Origin: ZC4RG30 sp040508085
GTDB lineage: Bacteria > Pseudomonadota > Gammaproteobacteria > Steroidobacterales > Steroidobacteraceae
Length of the DNA: 64,000 bases
Direction: 5' to 3'
Assembly: GCA_040508085.1 (NCBI GenBank)
Contig: JBEVNO010000161.1
Coordinates: 1 to 64,000, forward strand
In this document: one piece after another, positions 38,954 to 48,000 of the stretch
Layout of the letters: every line of letters begins with the position of its first letter
Numbering within the stretch: the first letter of the stretch is position 1
The notes under the pieces: generated by a model
The model's input: only the letters and a program-made list of their open reading frames with translations
Databases searched by the model: none
What the model was told of the DNA's origin: nothing
Translations under genes and position numbers: made by a program

Positions 38954-41044
38954 GTGAGCATTGCCAAGCAGTCTTTCCAGTTCGGTTCGCTTAACGTCAC
39001 CATTGAAACGGGTGAGCTCGCGCGCCAGGCTGATGGTTCGGTCCTGGTGTCAATGGGTGACACCGTGGTGCTCGTCACCGCGGTCGCGCGCAAGGCCGCG
39101 CAGCCCGGCAAGGATTTCTTCCCGCTGACGGTCAACTACCAGGAAAAGACCTATGCCGCTGGCCGCATCCCGGGCGGTTTCTTCCGTCGCGAGGGCCGGC
39201 CTTCCGAATCCGAGACGCTGATCTCGCGCCTCATCGATCGCCCGATCCGTCCGCTGTTCCCGGATGGCTTCTTCAACGAAGTGCAGGTGGTTGCGACGGT
39301 GGTGTCGCTGGATCCGGAGATTCCCTCCGACATCCCGGCGCTGCTGGGTGCATCAGCGGCGCTGTCGCTGTCGGGCGTGCCATTTGCCGGCCCCATCGCC
39401 GCCGCGCGCGTCGCCTACAAGGACGGCAAGTACCTGCTCAATCCGACCCGCAGCGAGTCTGCCGGCTCGAAGCTCGACCTGGTGGTGGCCGGTACGGCTG
39501 CCGGCGTGCTGATGGTCGAATCCGAGGCGGACAGCCTCTCGGAAGAAGTGATGCTGGGCGCCGTGGTATTCGGCCACGAGCAGCAGCAGGTCGCCATCAA
39601 GGCCATCAACCAGCTGGTAGCCGACGCCGGCAAGCCGCGCTGGGACTGGAAGGCCCCGGCCGTGGATGCCGAGCTCGTCACCTTCGTGAAGCAGCTGGCT
39701 GAAGGCCATCTGTCGGAAGCCTACCGCATCACCGAGAAGCAGAGCCGCTATGCCAAGGTGAGCGAGATCAAGGCCGCAGTGGCCGCCGCGGTACCCAAGG
39801 CCGAGGGCGTCGCCAAGTGGGGTGCGCAGGACATCGGCACGCAGCTGCATGACCTGGAAAGCAAGATCGTGCGCGAGCGCATCCTGGCCGGTGAGCCGCG
39901 CATCGACGGCCGCGATTTCAAGACCGTGCGTCCCATCATCGTGAAGGCCGGCGTGCTGCCGCGTACCCACGGTTCGGCGCTGTTCACGCGTGGCGAAACC
40001 CAGGCGCTGGTCACCGCCACGCTGGGCACCTCGCGCGATGCGCAGATCATCGATGCGCTGGCCGGCGAGCGCCGCGAGCCGTTCATGCTGCACTACAACT
40101 TCCCGCCGTTCTCCGTGGGCGAGACCGGCATGATGGGTTCGCCGAAGCGCCGCGAGATCGGCCACGGCAATCTCGCACGACGTGGCATTGCCGCAGTGCT
40201 GCCGACGCTCGAGGAATTCCCGTATGTCATCCGCGTGGTGTCGGAAATCCTCGAGTCCAATGGCTCCTCTTCGATGGCTTCGGTCTGCGGGACCAGCCTG
40301 GCGCTGATGGACGCAGGCGTGCCGGTGAAGGCGCCGGTGGCCGGCGTGGCCATGGGCCTGGTTCTGGATGGCGGCCGCTTCAAGGTCATCACCGACATCC
40401 TCGGGGACGAGGATCACCTCGGCGACATGGATTTCAAGGTGGCCGGCACGAGCACCGGCGTCACTGCGCTGCAGATGGACATCAAGGTCGACAGCATCAC
40501 CCCCGAGATCATGAAGGTGGCGCTGGACCAGGCCCATGAAGGCCGCCTGCACATCCTCGGCGAGATGAACAAGGTCCTGGCGACCACGCGCGCCAAGATG
40601 AGCGAATGGGCGCCGTCCATCATCACCCTGAAGATCGATCCGGAGAAGATCCGCGACGTGATCGGCAAGGGTGGCGCGGTGATCCGCCAGATCACCGAGG
40701 AGACCGGCACCACCATCGACATCGAGAACGACGGCACTGTGAAGATCGCCTCGGTCAGCGGCATCGCGGGCCGCGAGGCGCAGCGGCGCATCGAGCTCAT
40801 CACCGCCGATGTGGAAGTGGGCCGGGTTTATGAAGGCCGCGTGGCGCGCCTGATGGATTTCGGCGCCTTCGTCACCATCCTGCCGGGCCGTGATGGCCTG
40901 GTGCATATCTCGCAGATCTCCGACGAGCGCGTCGAGAATGTCGGTGACAAGCTCAAGGAAGGCGATGCGGTACGCGTGAAGGTGCTGGAAGTCGACCGCC
41001 AGGGTCGCGTGCGCCTGTCGATGCGCAACGTCGACGAGGGCTGA
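38954..41044 (+). CDS. pnp: Polyribonucleotide nucleotidyltransferase (PNPase)
   Basis: PNPase degrades RNA phosphorolytically from the 3' end and joins the RNA degradosome. The GTG at 38954 gives 696 aa starting VSIAKQSFQFGSL, the correct family N-terminus; earlier codons lie in the leader. Two RNase PH domains are present (first with VTVNYQEKTYAAGRIPGGFF in part, second with RTHGSALFTRGETQAL, where phosphate and catalytic residues lie), then a KH domain (IGKGGAVIRQITEETG) and a C-terminal S1 domain (GRVARLMDFGAFVTILPG). The upstream hairpin suggests RNase III-dependent autoregulation. Confidence 0.97.
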   Translation: MSIAKQSFQFGSLNVTIETGELARQADGSVLVSMGDTVVLVTAVARKAAQPGKDFFPLTVNYQEKTYAAGRIPGGFFRREGRPSESETLISRLIDRPIRPLFPDGFFNEVQVVATVVSLDPEIPSDIPALLGASAALSLSGVPFAGPIAAARVAYKDGKYLLNPTRSESAGSKLDLVVAGTAAGVLMVESEADSLSEEVMLGAVVFGHEQQQVAIKAINQLVADAGKPRWDWKAPAVDAELVTFVKQLAEGHLSEAYRITEKQSRYAKVSEIKAAVAAAVPKAEGVAKWGAQDIGTQLHDLESKIVRERILAGEPRIDGRDFKTVRPIIVKAGVLPRTHGSALFTRGETQALVTATLGTSRDAQIIDALAGERREPFMLHYNFPPFSVGETGMMGSPKRREIGHGNLARRGIAAVLPTLEEFPYVIRVVSEILESNGSSSMASVCGTSLALMDAGVPVKAPVAGVAMGLVLDGGRFKVITDILGDEDHLGDMDFKVAGTSTGVTALQMDIKVDSITPEIMKVALDQAHEGRLHILGEMNKVLATTRAKMSEWAPSIITLKIDPEKIRDVIGKGGAVIRQITEETGTTIDIENDGTVKIASVSGIAGREAQRRIELITADVEVGRVYEGRVARLMDFGAFVTILPGRDGLVHISQISDERVENVGDKLKEGDAVRVKVLEVDRQGRVRLSMRNVDEG

Positions 41045-41073
41045 GGGGCCTTCACCGCTTGTCTGGTTGAGCA

Positions 41074-41096
41074 AACGCCCGCTTGATGCGGGCGTT
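41074..41096. terminator. Bidirectional terminator between pnp and phaR
   Basis: AACGCCCGC (41074-41082) pairs with GCGGGCGTT (41088-41096) around TTGAT, with CTGCTTT on the plus side and TTTGC on the minus side. It lies between two convergent genes and can serve both. Confidence 0.75.
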
Positions 41097-41108
41097 CTGC
41101 TTTGAAAC

Positions 41109-41417
41109 TCAGGCGAACTGCCGGACCGACTGCTCCAGCGCGCCGCTGATGCCGCTCTGCTCGGATGTGCCGTAGCTGCGGATCACCTGGGACAGGAATT
41201 CGCGACTCATGATGGGCTGGGCACCATGTTCCTGTTCAGCTATCACCTGCAACAGGATGCTGCGGGTGATGTCCTGCTGCGACTTCTTGTCGATGACGGT
41301 GAAATCGACCCGCTCCATGACCAGGCGGCGGACATCCGCGAGCGTGATGTAACGACTCTCGACGGTGTCGTACAGGCGACGGTTCGGATACTTCTTGATG
41401 ATCCTCGACTCGCTCAT
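41109..41417 (-). CDS. phaR: Short PhaR-type polyhydroxybutyrate regulator
   Basis: The 102-aa protein contains the whole PHB/PHA accumulation regulator DNA-binding domain, starting MSESRIIKKYPNRRLYDTVES, then TLADVRRLVMERVDFTVIDKKSQQDITRSIL (in part) and a short PHB_acc-like region. Usual PhaR proteins are 150-200 aa; here the C-terminus after FLSQVIRSYG is cut to about 15 residues. It binds DNA and polyester granules to control phasin genes in other bacteria. The start has GAGGATTCAAGG as RBS. It follows gluQ by 39 bases and is probably the end of a dksA-gluQ-phaR transcript. No phaC or phasin gene is in the window. Confidence 0.8.
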   Translation of the reverse strand: MSESRIIKKYPNRRLYDTVESRYITLADVRRLVMERVDFTVIDKKSQQDITRSILLQVIAEQEHGAQPIMSREFLSQVIRSYGTSEQSGISGALEQSVRQFA

Positions 41418-41456
41418 CCTTGAATCCTCGAGGTAAAACTTCCTACCCTGAAAAAA

Positions 41457-42368
41457 TCACAGTGAACTTCCTGTCCCCTGTGCGCACTCGGCGGCACCCT
41501 GGGGTGATAAGCGCGTGTCGAGCACCCCGGTGAGCCGGCCTGGACGCCAGTGTTGCATAGCGGCGACGAGAATGTCATGGACACTATCATCAAATGGCAA
41601 CTGCTCCATTGGCAGCCCAAGCAGTTGCAGCGTATGCCGCAAAGTGGGCACCACCGCCAGACCCGCGATGGGGAGCGAGCGGTTGGCCTTCGCAAGCTTG
41701 GTGCCGTCCGGTTCAGTGAGCACCGGAATGTGCGCGTACCTTGGCAGGGCAACACCCAGCGCCATGCCCACCGCGATCTGCCAGGCGGTGCTGCCAAGCA
41801 GGTCGGCGCCGCGCACCACATGGGTGATGCGCTGGAACGCATCGTCCACCACCACCGCCAGCTGGTAGGATGCGATGCCGTCGCGCCGGAACAGCACCGG
41901 ATCGCCCAGCGCCGCAGCATTCCAGGTGATACGGCCCTGAATGACATCATCCACCGCCAGCGTCGGTGTGCCATCCATGCGCAACCGCCATGCACAATGC
42001 TCGTCCGTAATATGCAGATCGCGGCAGGTGCCGGGATAAGGTCCGGGTGCCTCGGTGCGCGAGCAGCGGCAGCGGTAGGCCAGGCCCTGATCGGCCAGGC
42101 GGCGCAGCGCCGCGCTGTACGCGGCGGCACGCGTGGACTGATAGAGAACGGGCTCATCCGTTTCCAGCCCGAAGCGCGTCAGCGTCGCCAGCAATGCATC
42201 GGCCGCGCCCGGCACGACCCGGGCGGTGTCCAGATCTTCCATCCGGATCAGCCAGCGGCCGCCGTGGACGCGGGCATCCAGCCAGCTCGCCACCGCGGCC
42301 AGCAGCGAACCCTGGTGCAGCAGGCCAGTGGGGGACGGCGCGAAACGCCCGCGGTAGGCGGGCGTCAC
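41457..42368 (-). CDS. gluQ: Glutamyl-Q tRNA(Asp) synthetase
   Basis: GluQ attaches glutamate to queuosine in tRNA-Asp. The GTG at 42368 gives 303 aa starting VTPAYRGRFAPSPTG, the correct start; an upstream extension of 52 codons would run antiparallel into the end of dksA and is rejected. Class I synthetase motifs are present: RFAPSPTGLLHQGSL with the HIGH-like element, the zinc-binding cysteines in YRCRCSRTEA and GTCRD, and the KMSKS-like DGTKLAKANRS. As usual the anticodon-binding domain is missing. It starts 4 bases after dksA, the common gammaproteobacterial pair. queF nearby supplies the queuosine route. Confidence 0.93.
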   Translation of the reverse strand: MTPAYRGRFAPSPTGLLHQGSLLAAVASWLDARVHGGRWLIRMEDLDTARVVPGAADALLATLTRFGLETDEPVLYQSTRAAAYSAALRRLADQGLAYRCRCSRTEAPGPYPGTCRDLHITDEHCAWRLRMDGTPTLAVDDVIQGRITWNAAALGDPVLFRRDGIASYQLAVVVDDAFQRITHVVRGADLLGSTAWQIAVGMALGVALPRYAHIPVLTEPDGTKLAKANRSLPIAGLAVVPTLRHTLQLLGLPMEQLPFDDSVHDILVAAMQHWRPGRLTGVLDTRLSPQGAAECAQGTGSSL

Positions 42369-42372
42369 AGAC

Positions 42373-43089
42373 TCAGCGGTACCGGTCGTCCCGGTCGCCG
42401 TACTGCCGTTCACGACGTTCGCGGCGCTCCTGCGCCTCGAGGCTGAGCGTGGCCACCGGACGGGCTTCCAGGCGCTTGACGCCGATGGGCTCGCCGGTTT
42501 CGAGGCAGTAGCCGTAGCTGCCATCCTCGATGCGGGCCAGTGCCTCGTCGATCTTGCGGATCAGCTTGCGCTCGCGATCGCGGGTGCGCAGTTCGAGGCT
42601 GAATTCCTCTTCCTGCGTGGCCCGGTCGTTCGGATCCGGAAAGTTGGCGGCCTCGTCCTTCATGTGCGAGACGGTGCGATCAACTTCCAGCATCAGATCC
42701 TGCTTCCAGCTCTGCAGGATGCGCCGGAAGTGCTCGAGCTGTTCCTTGCTCATGTACTGCTCGCCGCGCTTCACCACGTACGCCTGTACGTTGCGAGGGC
42801 CGGACAGCAGGCTTTCGTTCATTTCGGAGTCGTCGTTCACATCGACGGTGCGGACTGGAGGCGAAATAGTGATCTTCCTTTCCGGCTCGGGAGCCGGATG
42901 GGATGCCGTCGCGGCCTGGCGGGCGGGAGCGATGGTTTTGCGTGGGGGTTCAGCAGCTTTTTTGGCCACCGGCGGGGCGGCAGGAGCCGCAGGCTTCCGG
43001 ACCGCCGGAGCGGCCTTCTTGGGGACGGTCTTGGCCACTGCGGGTTTCTTCACCTTGGTGGATTTGGGCGCGGTTTTCTTCGCGGCCAT
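42373..43089 (-). CDS. dksA: RNA polymerase-binding factor DksA, zinc-less form with long basic N-terminus
   Basis: DksA enters the RNAP secondary channel and works with ppGpp. The ATG at 43089 gives 238 aa. Residues 1-75 are a low-complexity Lys/Ala/Pro tail. The coiled coil (about 110-185) keeps the tip motif D152-x-x-D155-x-A157 in NFPDPNDRATQEEEF. The zinc finger is degenerate: positions equivalent to the four cysteines are C195, T198, S216 and A219, so it probably binds no zinc, like DksA variants known from other proteobacteria. Upstream is a strong promoter (minus strand, 43143-43170). gluQ and probably phaR follow in the transcript. Confidence 0.93.
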   Translation of the reverse strand: MAAKKTAPKSTKVKKPAVAKTVPKKAAPAVRKPAAPAAPPVAKKAAEPPRKTIAPARQAATASHPAPEPERKITISPPVRTVDVNDDSEMNESLLSGPRNVQAYVVKRGEQYMSKEQLEHFRRILQSWKQDLMLEVDRTVSHMKDEAANFPDPNDRATQEEEFSLELRTRDRERKLIRKIDEALARIEDGSYGYCLETGEPIGVKRLEARPVATLSLEAQERRERRERQYGDRDDRYR

Positions 43090-43142
43090 GTGCGACTCCC
43101 GTAACTTCCCTTTCAGGGGCACTGTCCAAAAATGGACGCGGG

Positions 43143-43170
43143 ATTATACCGGCCGCCCGCCCGGTGTACA
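43143..43170 (-). promoter_or_regulatory. Promoter of dksA
   Basis: On the minus strand, TGTACA (43170-43165), a 16-base spacer and a perfect TATAAT (43148-43143). The start of transcription would be near 43136, about 47 nt before the ATG. A small inverted repeat GTCCA/TGGAC (43124-43137) overlaps the start point and could be a regulator site or an mRNA 5' hairpin. Confidence 0.6.
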
Positions 43171-43254
43171 GGCCGCAGCGCAGGCGGGGTCGGGACTGCT
43201 CTCAGGCGGGGCTGCGGGGCGATACCTGCGGCCCAGGTGCGCTCAAGGGCCGGC

Positions 43255-43644
43255 TCAGGGCAACCGGACTTCCACCGGGGCCTGCCAGCCGCTGGCATGG
43301 TGCTGCGCGACCACCGTGGTGTAGATGCCGCCGCGGACGAAGAACTCGGCGGTCAGGCGCATGAACCGCGGCGCGATGCTGGCCACGAAATGATCCAGGA
43401 TCTCGTTGGTCACGGCTTCGTGGAAGCAGCCGCGGTCGCGGAACGACCACAGATACAGCTTCAGCGACTTGAGCTCGATGCAATGCTGCTCGGGGACGTA
43501 CTCAAGCTTCAGCGTGGCGAAATCCGGCTGGCCGGTCTTGGGGCACAGGCAGGTGAATTCCGGCGCGGTGATGCGGATGGTGTAATCGCGACCGGGCGTG
43601 GGATTCGCGAAGGTCTCGACGGCGTTGTGCTGCTGGGTGCTCAT
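43255..43644 (-). CDS. queF: NADPH-dependent 7-cyano-7-deazaguanine reductase, short form
   Basis: QueF reduces preQ0 to preQ1 in queuosine synthesis. The 129-aa protein is the short unimodular (Bacillus YkvM-like) form rather than the ~280-aa form of Escherichia coli. The active-site cysteine is C34 in FTCLCPKTGQPD, with the acid D41, and the QueF motif is ELKSLKLYLWSFRDRGCFHE. It is divergent from smc, with 66 bases between the two start codons. It shares the queuosine pathway with gluQ 1 kb away. Confidence 0.93.
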   Translation of the reverse strand: MSTQQHNAVETFANPTPGRDYTIRITAPEFTCLCPKTGQPDFATLKLEYVPEQHCIELKSLKLYLWSFRDRGCFHEAVTNEILDHFVASIAPRFMRLTAEFFVRGGIYTTVVAQHHASGWQAPVEVRLP

Positions 43645-43710
43645 AAGGTGGCGAGTAATCTACACTACACGACCCGAATTTTCGTCCGCCGGAAACCTGA
43701 TTCCTCACCG

Positions 43711-46700
43711 ATGCGCCTGACCAGAGTAAAGCTCGCGGGATTCAAATCCTTCGTGGATCCGACCAACGTGCCGTTCCCCACCAACCTCACCGGGGTGGTG
43801 GGCCCGAACGGCTGCGGCAAGTCCAACATCATCGATGCCGTACGCTGGGTGATGGGCGAATTGTCGGCGCGCCACCTGCGCGGCGAGTCGATGACCGATG
43901 TCATCTTCAATGGTTCGGGCGGGCGCCGGCCGGTGGGTGCCGCCTCGGTCGAGCTGGTTTTCGACAACAGCGACGGCAAGATCGGCGGCACCTACGCCAA
44001 CTACACCGAGATCTCGCTGAAGCGCGTGGTCTCGCGCGATGGCAACAGCGCCTATTTCATCAACGGGGCCCGCTGCCGCCGCAAGGACATCACCACGCTG
44101 TTCCTGGGCACGGGCCTGGGCTCGCGCAGCTACGCCATCATCGAGCAGGGCATGATCTCGCGGGTGATCGAGGCGCGCAGTGACGACATGCGCGCCTTCG
44201 TCGAGGAGGCGGCCGGCATCTCGCGCTACAAGGAACGCCGCAAGGAAACCGAGGCGCGCGTCTCCGGCACCCGCGAGAACATGGAGCGCCTGCAGGATGT
44301 CCGCGACGAGGTCGAGAAACAGATCCGTCACCTGACGCGCCAGGCCAACCAGGCGCGGCGTTTCCAGGACCTGAAGAATGACGAGCGGCAGCTGTCGGCC
44401 GAAGTGCTGGCGCTGCGCCTGCGCGAGATCGACAGCGGCGCGGCCATCAACGACAAGGCCATGCGCGATGCCGACCTGCTGCTGCAGGAACGCGTGGCCG
44501 CCCAGCGCTCCGCCGAAGCCGCGGTGGAGAAGCAGCGCGAATTCCAGGTCGCCGCGACCGAGCGGGTATCGGGCGTGCAGGGCGGCTTCTATCAGCAAGG
44601 CGCGGAAGTGGCGCGTGCCGAACAGCAGCTGGCGCACACGCGCGAACTGCGCGAGCGGCAGCGCCGCGAGCTGTCGCAGGCACGCGAGATGCTGGCCGAG
44701 GTTTCCGGGCAGTTGTCGCGGGACGAAGCGCGCGTCGAGGAGTTGCGCAGCGAGATCGCGCAGCTGGCTCCGGGGGCCACCACCGCGCAGCAGGCCGAAG
44801 GGGCGGCACAGGCGGCCTTCGAAGCGGCCGAGGCCGAGCAGCGTGCCTGGCAGGAGCGGTGGGAGAGCTTCAACCGCGAACTCGGCGGCACCTACCAGAC
44901 CACCCAGGTGGAGCGTACCCGCAGCGAACAGCTGGATGACCAGCTGCGCCGCCACGCCGCCCAGGCCGAGCGCCTCGCCATGGAGCGCGAGCAGCTGGTG
45001 CAGGCTGGCGCGACAGCGGGCCTGGCGGAACTGGAAACGCGCGAGCGCACCGCCCGCGAGGCAGATGAATCCCTGCAGCGCTCGCTGCAGGAGTGCCTGT
45101 CGCGCCTGCAGGGTCTGCGCGCGGGACAGCATCAGATCGAGGCCGAGCTGGAGCGCGCACGCGTGGAACGCGATCGCGCCAGGGCCGAGCTGGTGTCTCT
45201 CGATGCGCTGCAGAAGGCCGCACTGGGCGAGGCCGACCGCGATGCCGGCAAGTGGCTGGCCGCCGCCGGGCTCACCGCGCGTCCCCGCGTCACCACGCAG
45301 CTGGAAGTGGATCCGGGCTGGGAACGCGGCATCGAGTCCGTGCTGGGCGATGCGCTCGAAGCGGTGCAGGTGGAGTCACTGGATGAAGTGGCCGGCCGGC
45401 TGGGTGATCTGGCCAGCGGCCATCTGATGCTCATCGAAGGCAGCCCCGGCAGTGCCGGGCAGGACGGGACGCTGGCGGCGCATGCGCGCGGTCCCCGGGC
45501 GGTGCTGCGCCGGCTTGAGCGCGTCGGTGCCGCAGGCTCGCTGCAGGAGGCGCTGGAGCGGCGCCATCAGCTGGGCACCGGTGAATCCCTGGTCACGGCC
45601 GATGGCATCTGGGTGGGACGGGACTGGCTGCGCGTCTCGCGCGGCCGCAATGCCCATGCCGGTGTGCTGGAGCGCGAGAGCCGCATCCGCCAGCTGCGCG
45701 GTGTCTGCGACAGCCGCGATGCCACCGTGCTGGAAGTGGAGCAGCGGCTGCGTGATGTTCGCAGCAGCGTCACCACCGAGGAGGCCGCGCGCGACGCCCT
45801 GCAGGCCCGCATCCAGGCCGCGCATCGTGAATATTCCGAGGCCAGGGGCCAGCTCGAAGCCACCCGTGCCCGCAACCAGCAGGCCACGCTGCGGCTGGAG
45901 CGCGTGGAACGCGAAACGGCGGATCTCACCGTGGAGCGCGAGCGGGCGCAGCTCTCGCTGACCCGTTCACGTGCGGCGCTGGATGCCGCGAATGTGCTGC
46001 TGGAACAACTGCAATCGCGCCGCAGCGAGATGGAGGGCGAGCGCGAGGAACGCCGCGCCACGGCTGCGAAGGCACGCGAAGCCGCGCAGCTCGCGCGCGC
46101 CCACGCCCGCGAAGTACTCATCCAGCTGGAAGGCCGCCGTTCCTCCGAAGCTTCGCTGGCGGCAACGCTGACCCGCATGCAGGAGCAGCGCACCCAGCTC
46201 ACCACGCGCCAGCAACAGCTTGAGGCCGAACTGGGTGATGGCGACGAGCCGGTGCAGCAGCTGGTTGAACAACTGAACATCCTGCTCACGCGCAAGCTCG
46301 AGATCGAGAATGAACTCGGGGCGGCGCGGCGCGATCTCGAAACCGTCGACGCCGGGTTGCGTGCGCTCGATGAAAAGCGCCTGCTCACCGAGCGCCAGGT
46401 CGGCGGCGCCCGCGAGGAGCTGGAGCGCGCGCGGCTGGCTGCCCAGGAAACCCGCCTGCGGCGCGAATCGCTGGTCGAGCAGTTCGTGCAGACCCGATAT
46501 GAACTGGACGAGGTGCTGGCCTCGCTGGCCGAGGAGGCCACCATCCTCGATCGCGAGGATCGCCTGGCGACCGTGCAGGCAGACCTCGCCCGGCTCGGTG
46601 CGGTGAACCTGGCCGCCATCGATGAGCTCAAGGAGCAGAGTGAGCGCAAGGAGTTCCTCGACGCCCAGTGGAAGGATCTCACCGAAGCGCTGGCATCCCT

Positions 46701-47208
46701 GGAAGAGGCCATGCGCAAGATCGACCGCGAGACGCGCACCCGTTTCGAATCGACCTTCGAGCGCATCAACGCCGGCATGCAGGAGAAGTTCCCGCGCCTG
46801 TTCGGTGGCGGTCACGCCTACCTCGAGCTGGCCGGCGACGACATCCTGACCGCCGGTGTTGCCGTGATGGCGCGGCCGCCGGGCAAGCGCAACAGCAGCA
46901 TCTCGCAGCTGTCCGGCGGCGAGAAGGCGCTCACCGCCGTGGCGCTGGTGTTCTCCATCTTCGATCTGAACCCGGCACCGTTCTGCCTGCTGGACGAGGT
47001 CGATGCGCCACTGGACGAGCACAACGTCAGCCGCTTCTGCGACATCGTCAAGGACATGTCCAGCCGCGTGCAGTTCATCTTCATCACGCACAACAAGACC
47101 ACCATGGAGCTGGCCGAACAGCTGGTGGGTGTCACGATGAACGAGCCGGGCGTCTCGCGGCTGGTCAGCGTCGATGTCGACGAGGCCGTGCGCCTGGCCG
47201 CGGTCTAG
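43711..47208 (+). CDS. smc: Chromosome segregation protein SMC
   Basis: SMC compacts and segregates the chromosome. The 1165-aa product starts at ATG 43711 (MRLTRVKLAGFKSFVD); the long frame upstream is not coding. N-terminal ATPase half: Walker A GPNGCGKSN with K37, then the Q-loop region. Two coiled-coil arms (about 170-500 and 670-1000) flank a hinge of roughly 500-640. C-terminal half: signature motif LSGGEKALTAVAL and Walker B FCLLDEVDAPLDEHN. As in Xanthomonas and Pseudomonas it is followed by zipA and ligA. Confidence 0.96.
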   Translation: MRLTRVKLAGFKSFVDPTNVPFPTNLTGVVGPNGCGKSNIIDAVRWVMGELSARHLRGESMTDVIFNGSGGRRPVGAASVELVFDNSDGKIGGTYANYTEISLKRVVSRDGNSAYFINGARCRRKDITTLFLGTGLGSRSYAIIEQGMISRVIEARSDDMRAFVEEAAGISRYKERRKETEARVSGTRENMERLQDVRDEVEKQIRHLTRQANQARRFQDLKNDERQLSAEVLALRLREIDSGAAINDKAMRDADLLLQERVAAQRSAEAAVEKQREFQVAATERVSGVQGGFYQQGAEVARAEQQLAHTRELRERQRRELSQAREMLAEVSGQLSRDEARVEELRSEIAQLAPGATTAQQAEGAAQAAFEAAEAEQRAWQERWESFNRELGGTYQTTQVERTRSEQLDDQLRRHAAQAERLAMEREQLVQAGATAGLAELETRERTAREADESLQRSLQECLSRLQGLRAGQHQIEAELERARVERDRARAELVSLDALQKAALGEADRDAGKWLAAAGLTARPRVTTQLEVDPGWERGIESVLGDALEAVQVESLDEVAGRLGDLASGHLMLIEGSPGSAGQDGTLAAHARGPRAVLRRLERVGAAGSLQEALERRHQLGTGESLVTADGIWVGRDWLRVSRGRNAHAGVLERESRIRQLRGVCDSRDATVLEVEQRLRDVRSSVTTEEAARDALQARIQAAHREYSEARGQLEATRARNQQATLRLERVERETADLTVERERAQLSLTRSRAALDAANVLLEQLQSRRSEMEGEREERRATAAKAREAAQLARAHAREVLIQLEGRRSSEASLAATLTRMQEQRTQLTTRQQQLEAELGDGDEPVQQLVEQLNILLTRKLEIENELGAARRDLETVDAGLRALDEKRLLTERQVGGAREELERARLAAQETRLRRESLVEQFVQTRYELDEVLASLAEEATILDREDRLATVQADLARLGAVNLAAIDELKEQSERKEFLDAQWKDLTEALASLEEAMRKIDRETRTRFESTFERINAGMQEKFPRLFGGGHAYLELAGDDILTAGVAVMARPPGKRNSSISQLSGGEKALTAVALVFSIFDLNPAPFCLLDEVDAPLDEHNVSRFCDIVKDMSSRVQFIFITHNKTTMELAEQLVGVTMNEPGVSRLVSVDVDEAVRLAAV

Positions 47209-47226
47209 GCGAAACACGGAGCATTC

Positions 47227-48000
47227 ATGCCGGAACTGCGCTGGGCACTGATCGGACTGGGGCTGGCCTTTCTTGCCGGCCTTGCCATATGGGAATGGAA
47301 CCGGTCGCGGCGCAGTGCGCCGCGCACGCCGATGCCGGACGCCGCGCCGGTCTTCACCGAACGCAGCCGGCGCATCGAGCCTGCATTCGAGGCCATGCCG
47401 GAACTGCATGCCCCTGCACCGGAGGATTCCTTCGAAGTGCCGGTCATCCATTCCATCGAGCCATTGCCGGTGGCGGCTGAATCCGCGGTGGACGTGCCGG
47501 CGGCTGCCCGCGGCGCCGGTGGCGAGCCGGTGGTTGCCCCGGCGCCGGCGCAGCCTGCAGTGGCAAGCGCGGACCTGCGCTGGCCGCCGGCGCGCGCCGA
47601 CCGTGTGTTGACCCTGCGGGTGGTCGGCCGCGACGGCGAGCAGCTCTCCGGCCGTGCGCTGCGCATCGCGCTGGATGCGGCGGGATTCATCCCGGGCCCG
47701 CAGTCCATCTATCATCTGGGCGCGCCGGATGGCGCCGTGCTGGTGAGCGCGGCGAACCTGGTGCGCCCCGGCAACCTGGAGCCGGAGCACATGGATGCGC
47801 AGCACTTCCGCGGCGTCAGCCTGTTCACCGTGCTGCCAGGGCCGTTGACGGGCCACGGCATGCTCGAGGAACTGGTGGGCGCCGCGCGTGCGCTGGCGCA
47901 GCGTCTGGATGCCGTCGTGCAGGATGAACAGGGCCTGGATTTCGACGGCCCCCGCTTCGCGGCGCTGCGCCGCTCGCTGCCGGCAGACGCTGCGCCGTGA
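47227..48000 (+). CDS. zipA: Cell division protein ZipA
   Basis: ZipA anchors FtsZ to the inner membrane at the division site. The 257-aa protein has a membrane helix at about residues 7-24 with the N-terminus outside, a short basic patch, a Pro/Ala-rich linker (about 35-120) and the C-terminal FtsZ-binding domain (about 120-245) with LTLRVVGRDGEQLSGRAL, GMQRHFRG-like AQHFRGVSLFTVLPGP and MLEELVGAARALAQRLDAVV (in part). ZipA is found only in gammaproteobacteria, supporting the placement of this genome. It overlaps ligA by 4 bases. Confidence 0.93.
   Translation: MPELRWALIGLGLAFLAGLAIWEWNRSRRSAPRTPMPDAAPVFTERSRRIEPAFEAMPELHAPAPEDSFEVPVIHSIEPLPVAAESAVDVPAAARGAGGEPVVAPAPAQPAVASADLRWPPARADRVLTLRVVGRDGEQLSGRALRIALDAAGFIPGPQSIYHLGAPDGAVLVSAANLVRPGNLEPEHMDAQHFRGVSLFTVLPGPLTGHGMLEELVGAARALAQRLDAVVQDEQGLDFDGPRFAALRRSLPADAAP

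Noticed and set aside
43132..43710. Long N-terminal extension of smc antisense to queF
   Set aside because: The SMC family starts at MRLTRVKLAGFKSF (43711); the extension mirrors queF on the other strand.
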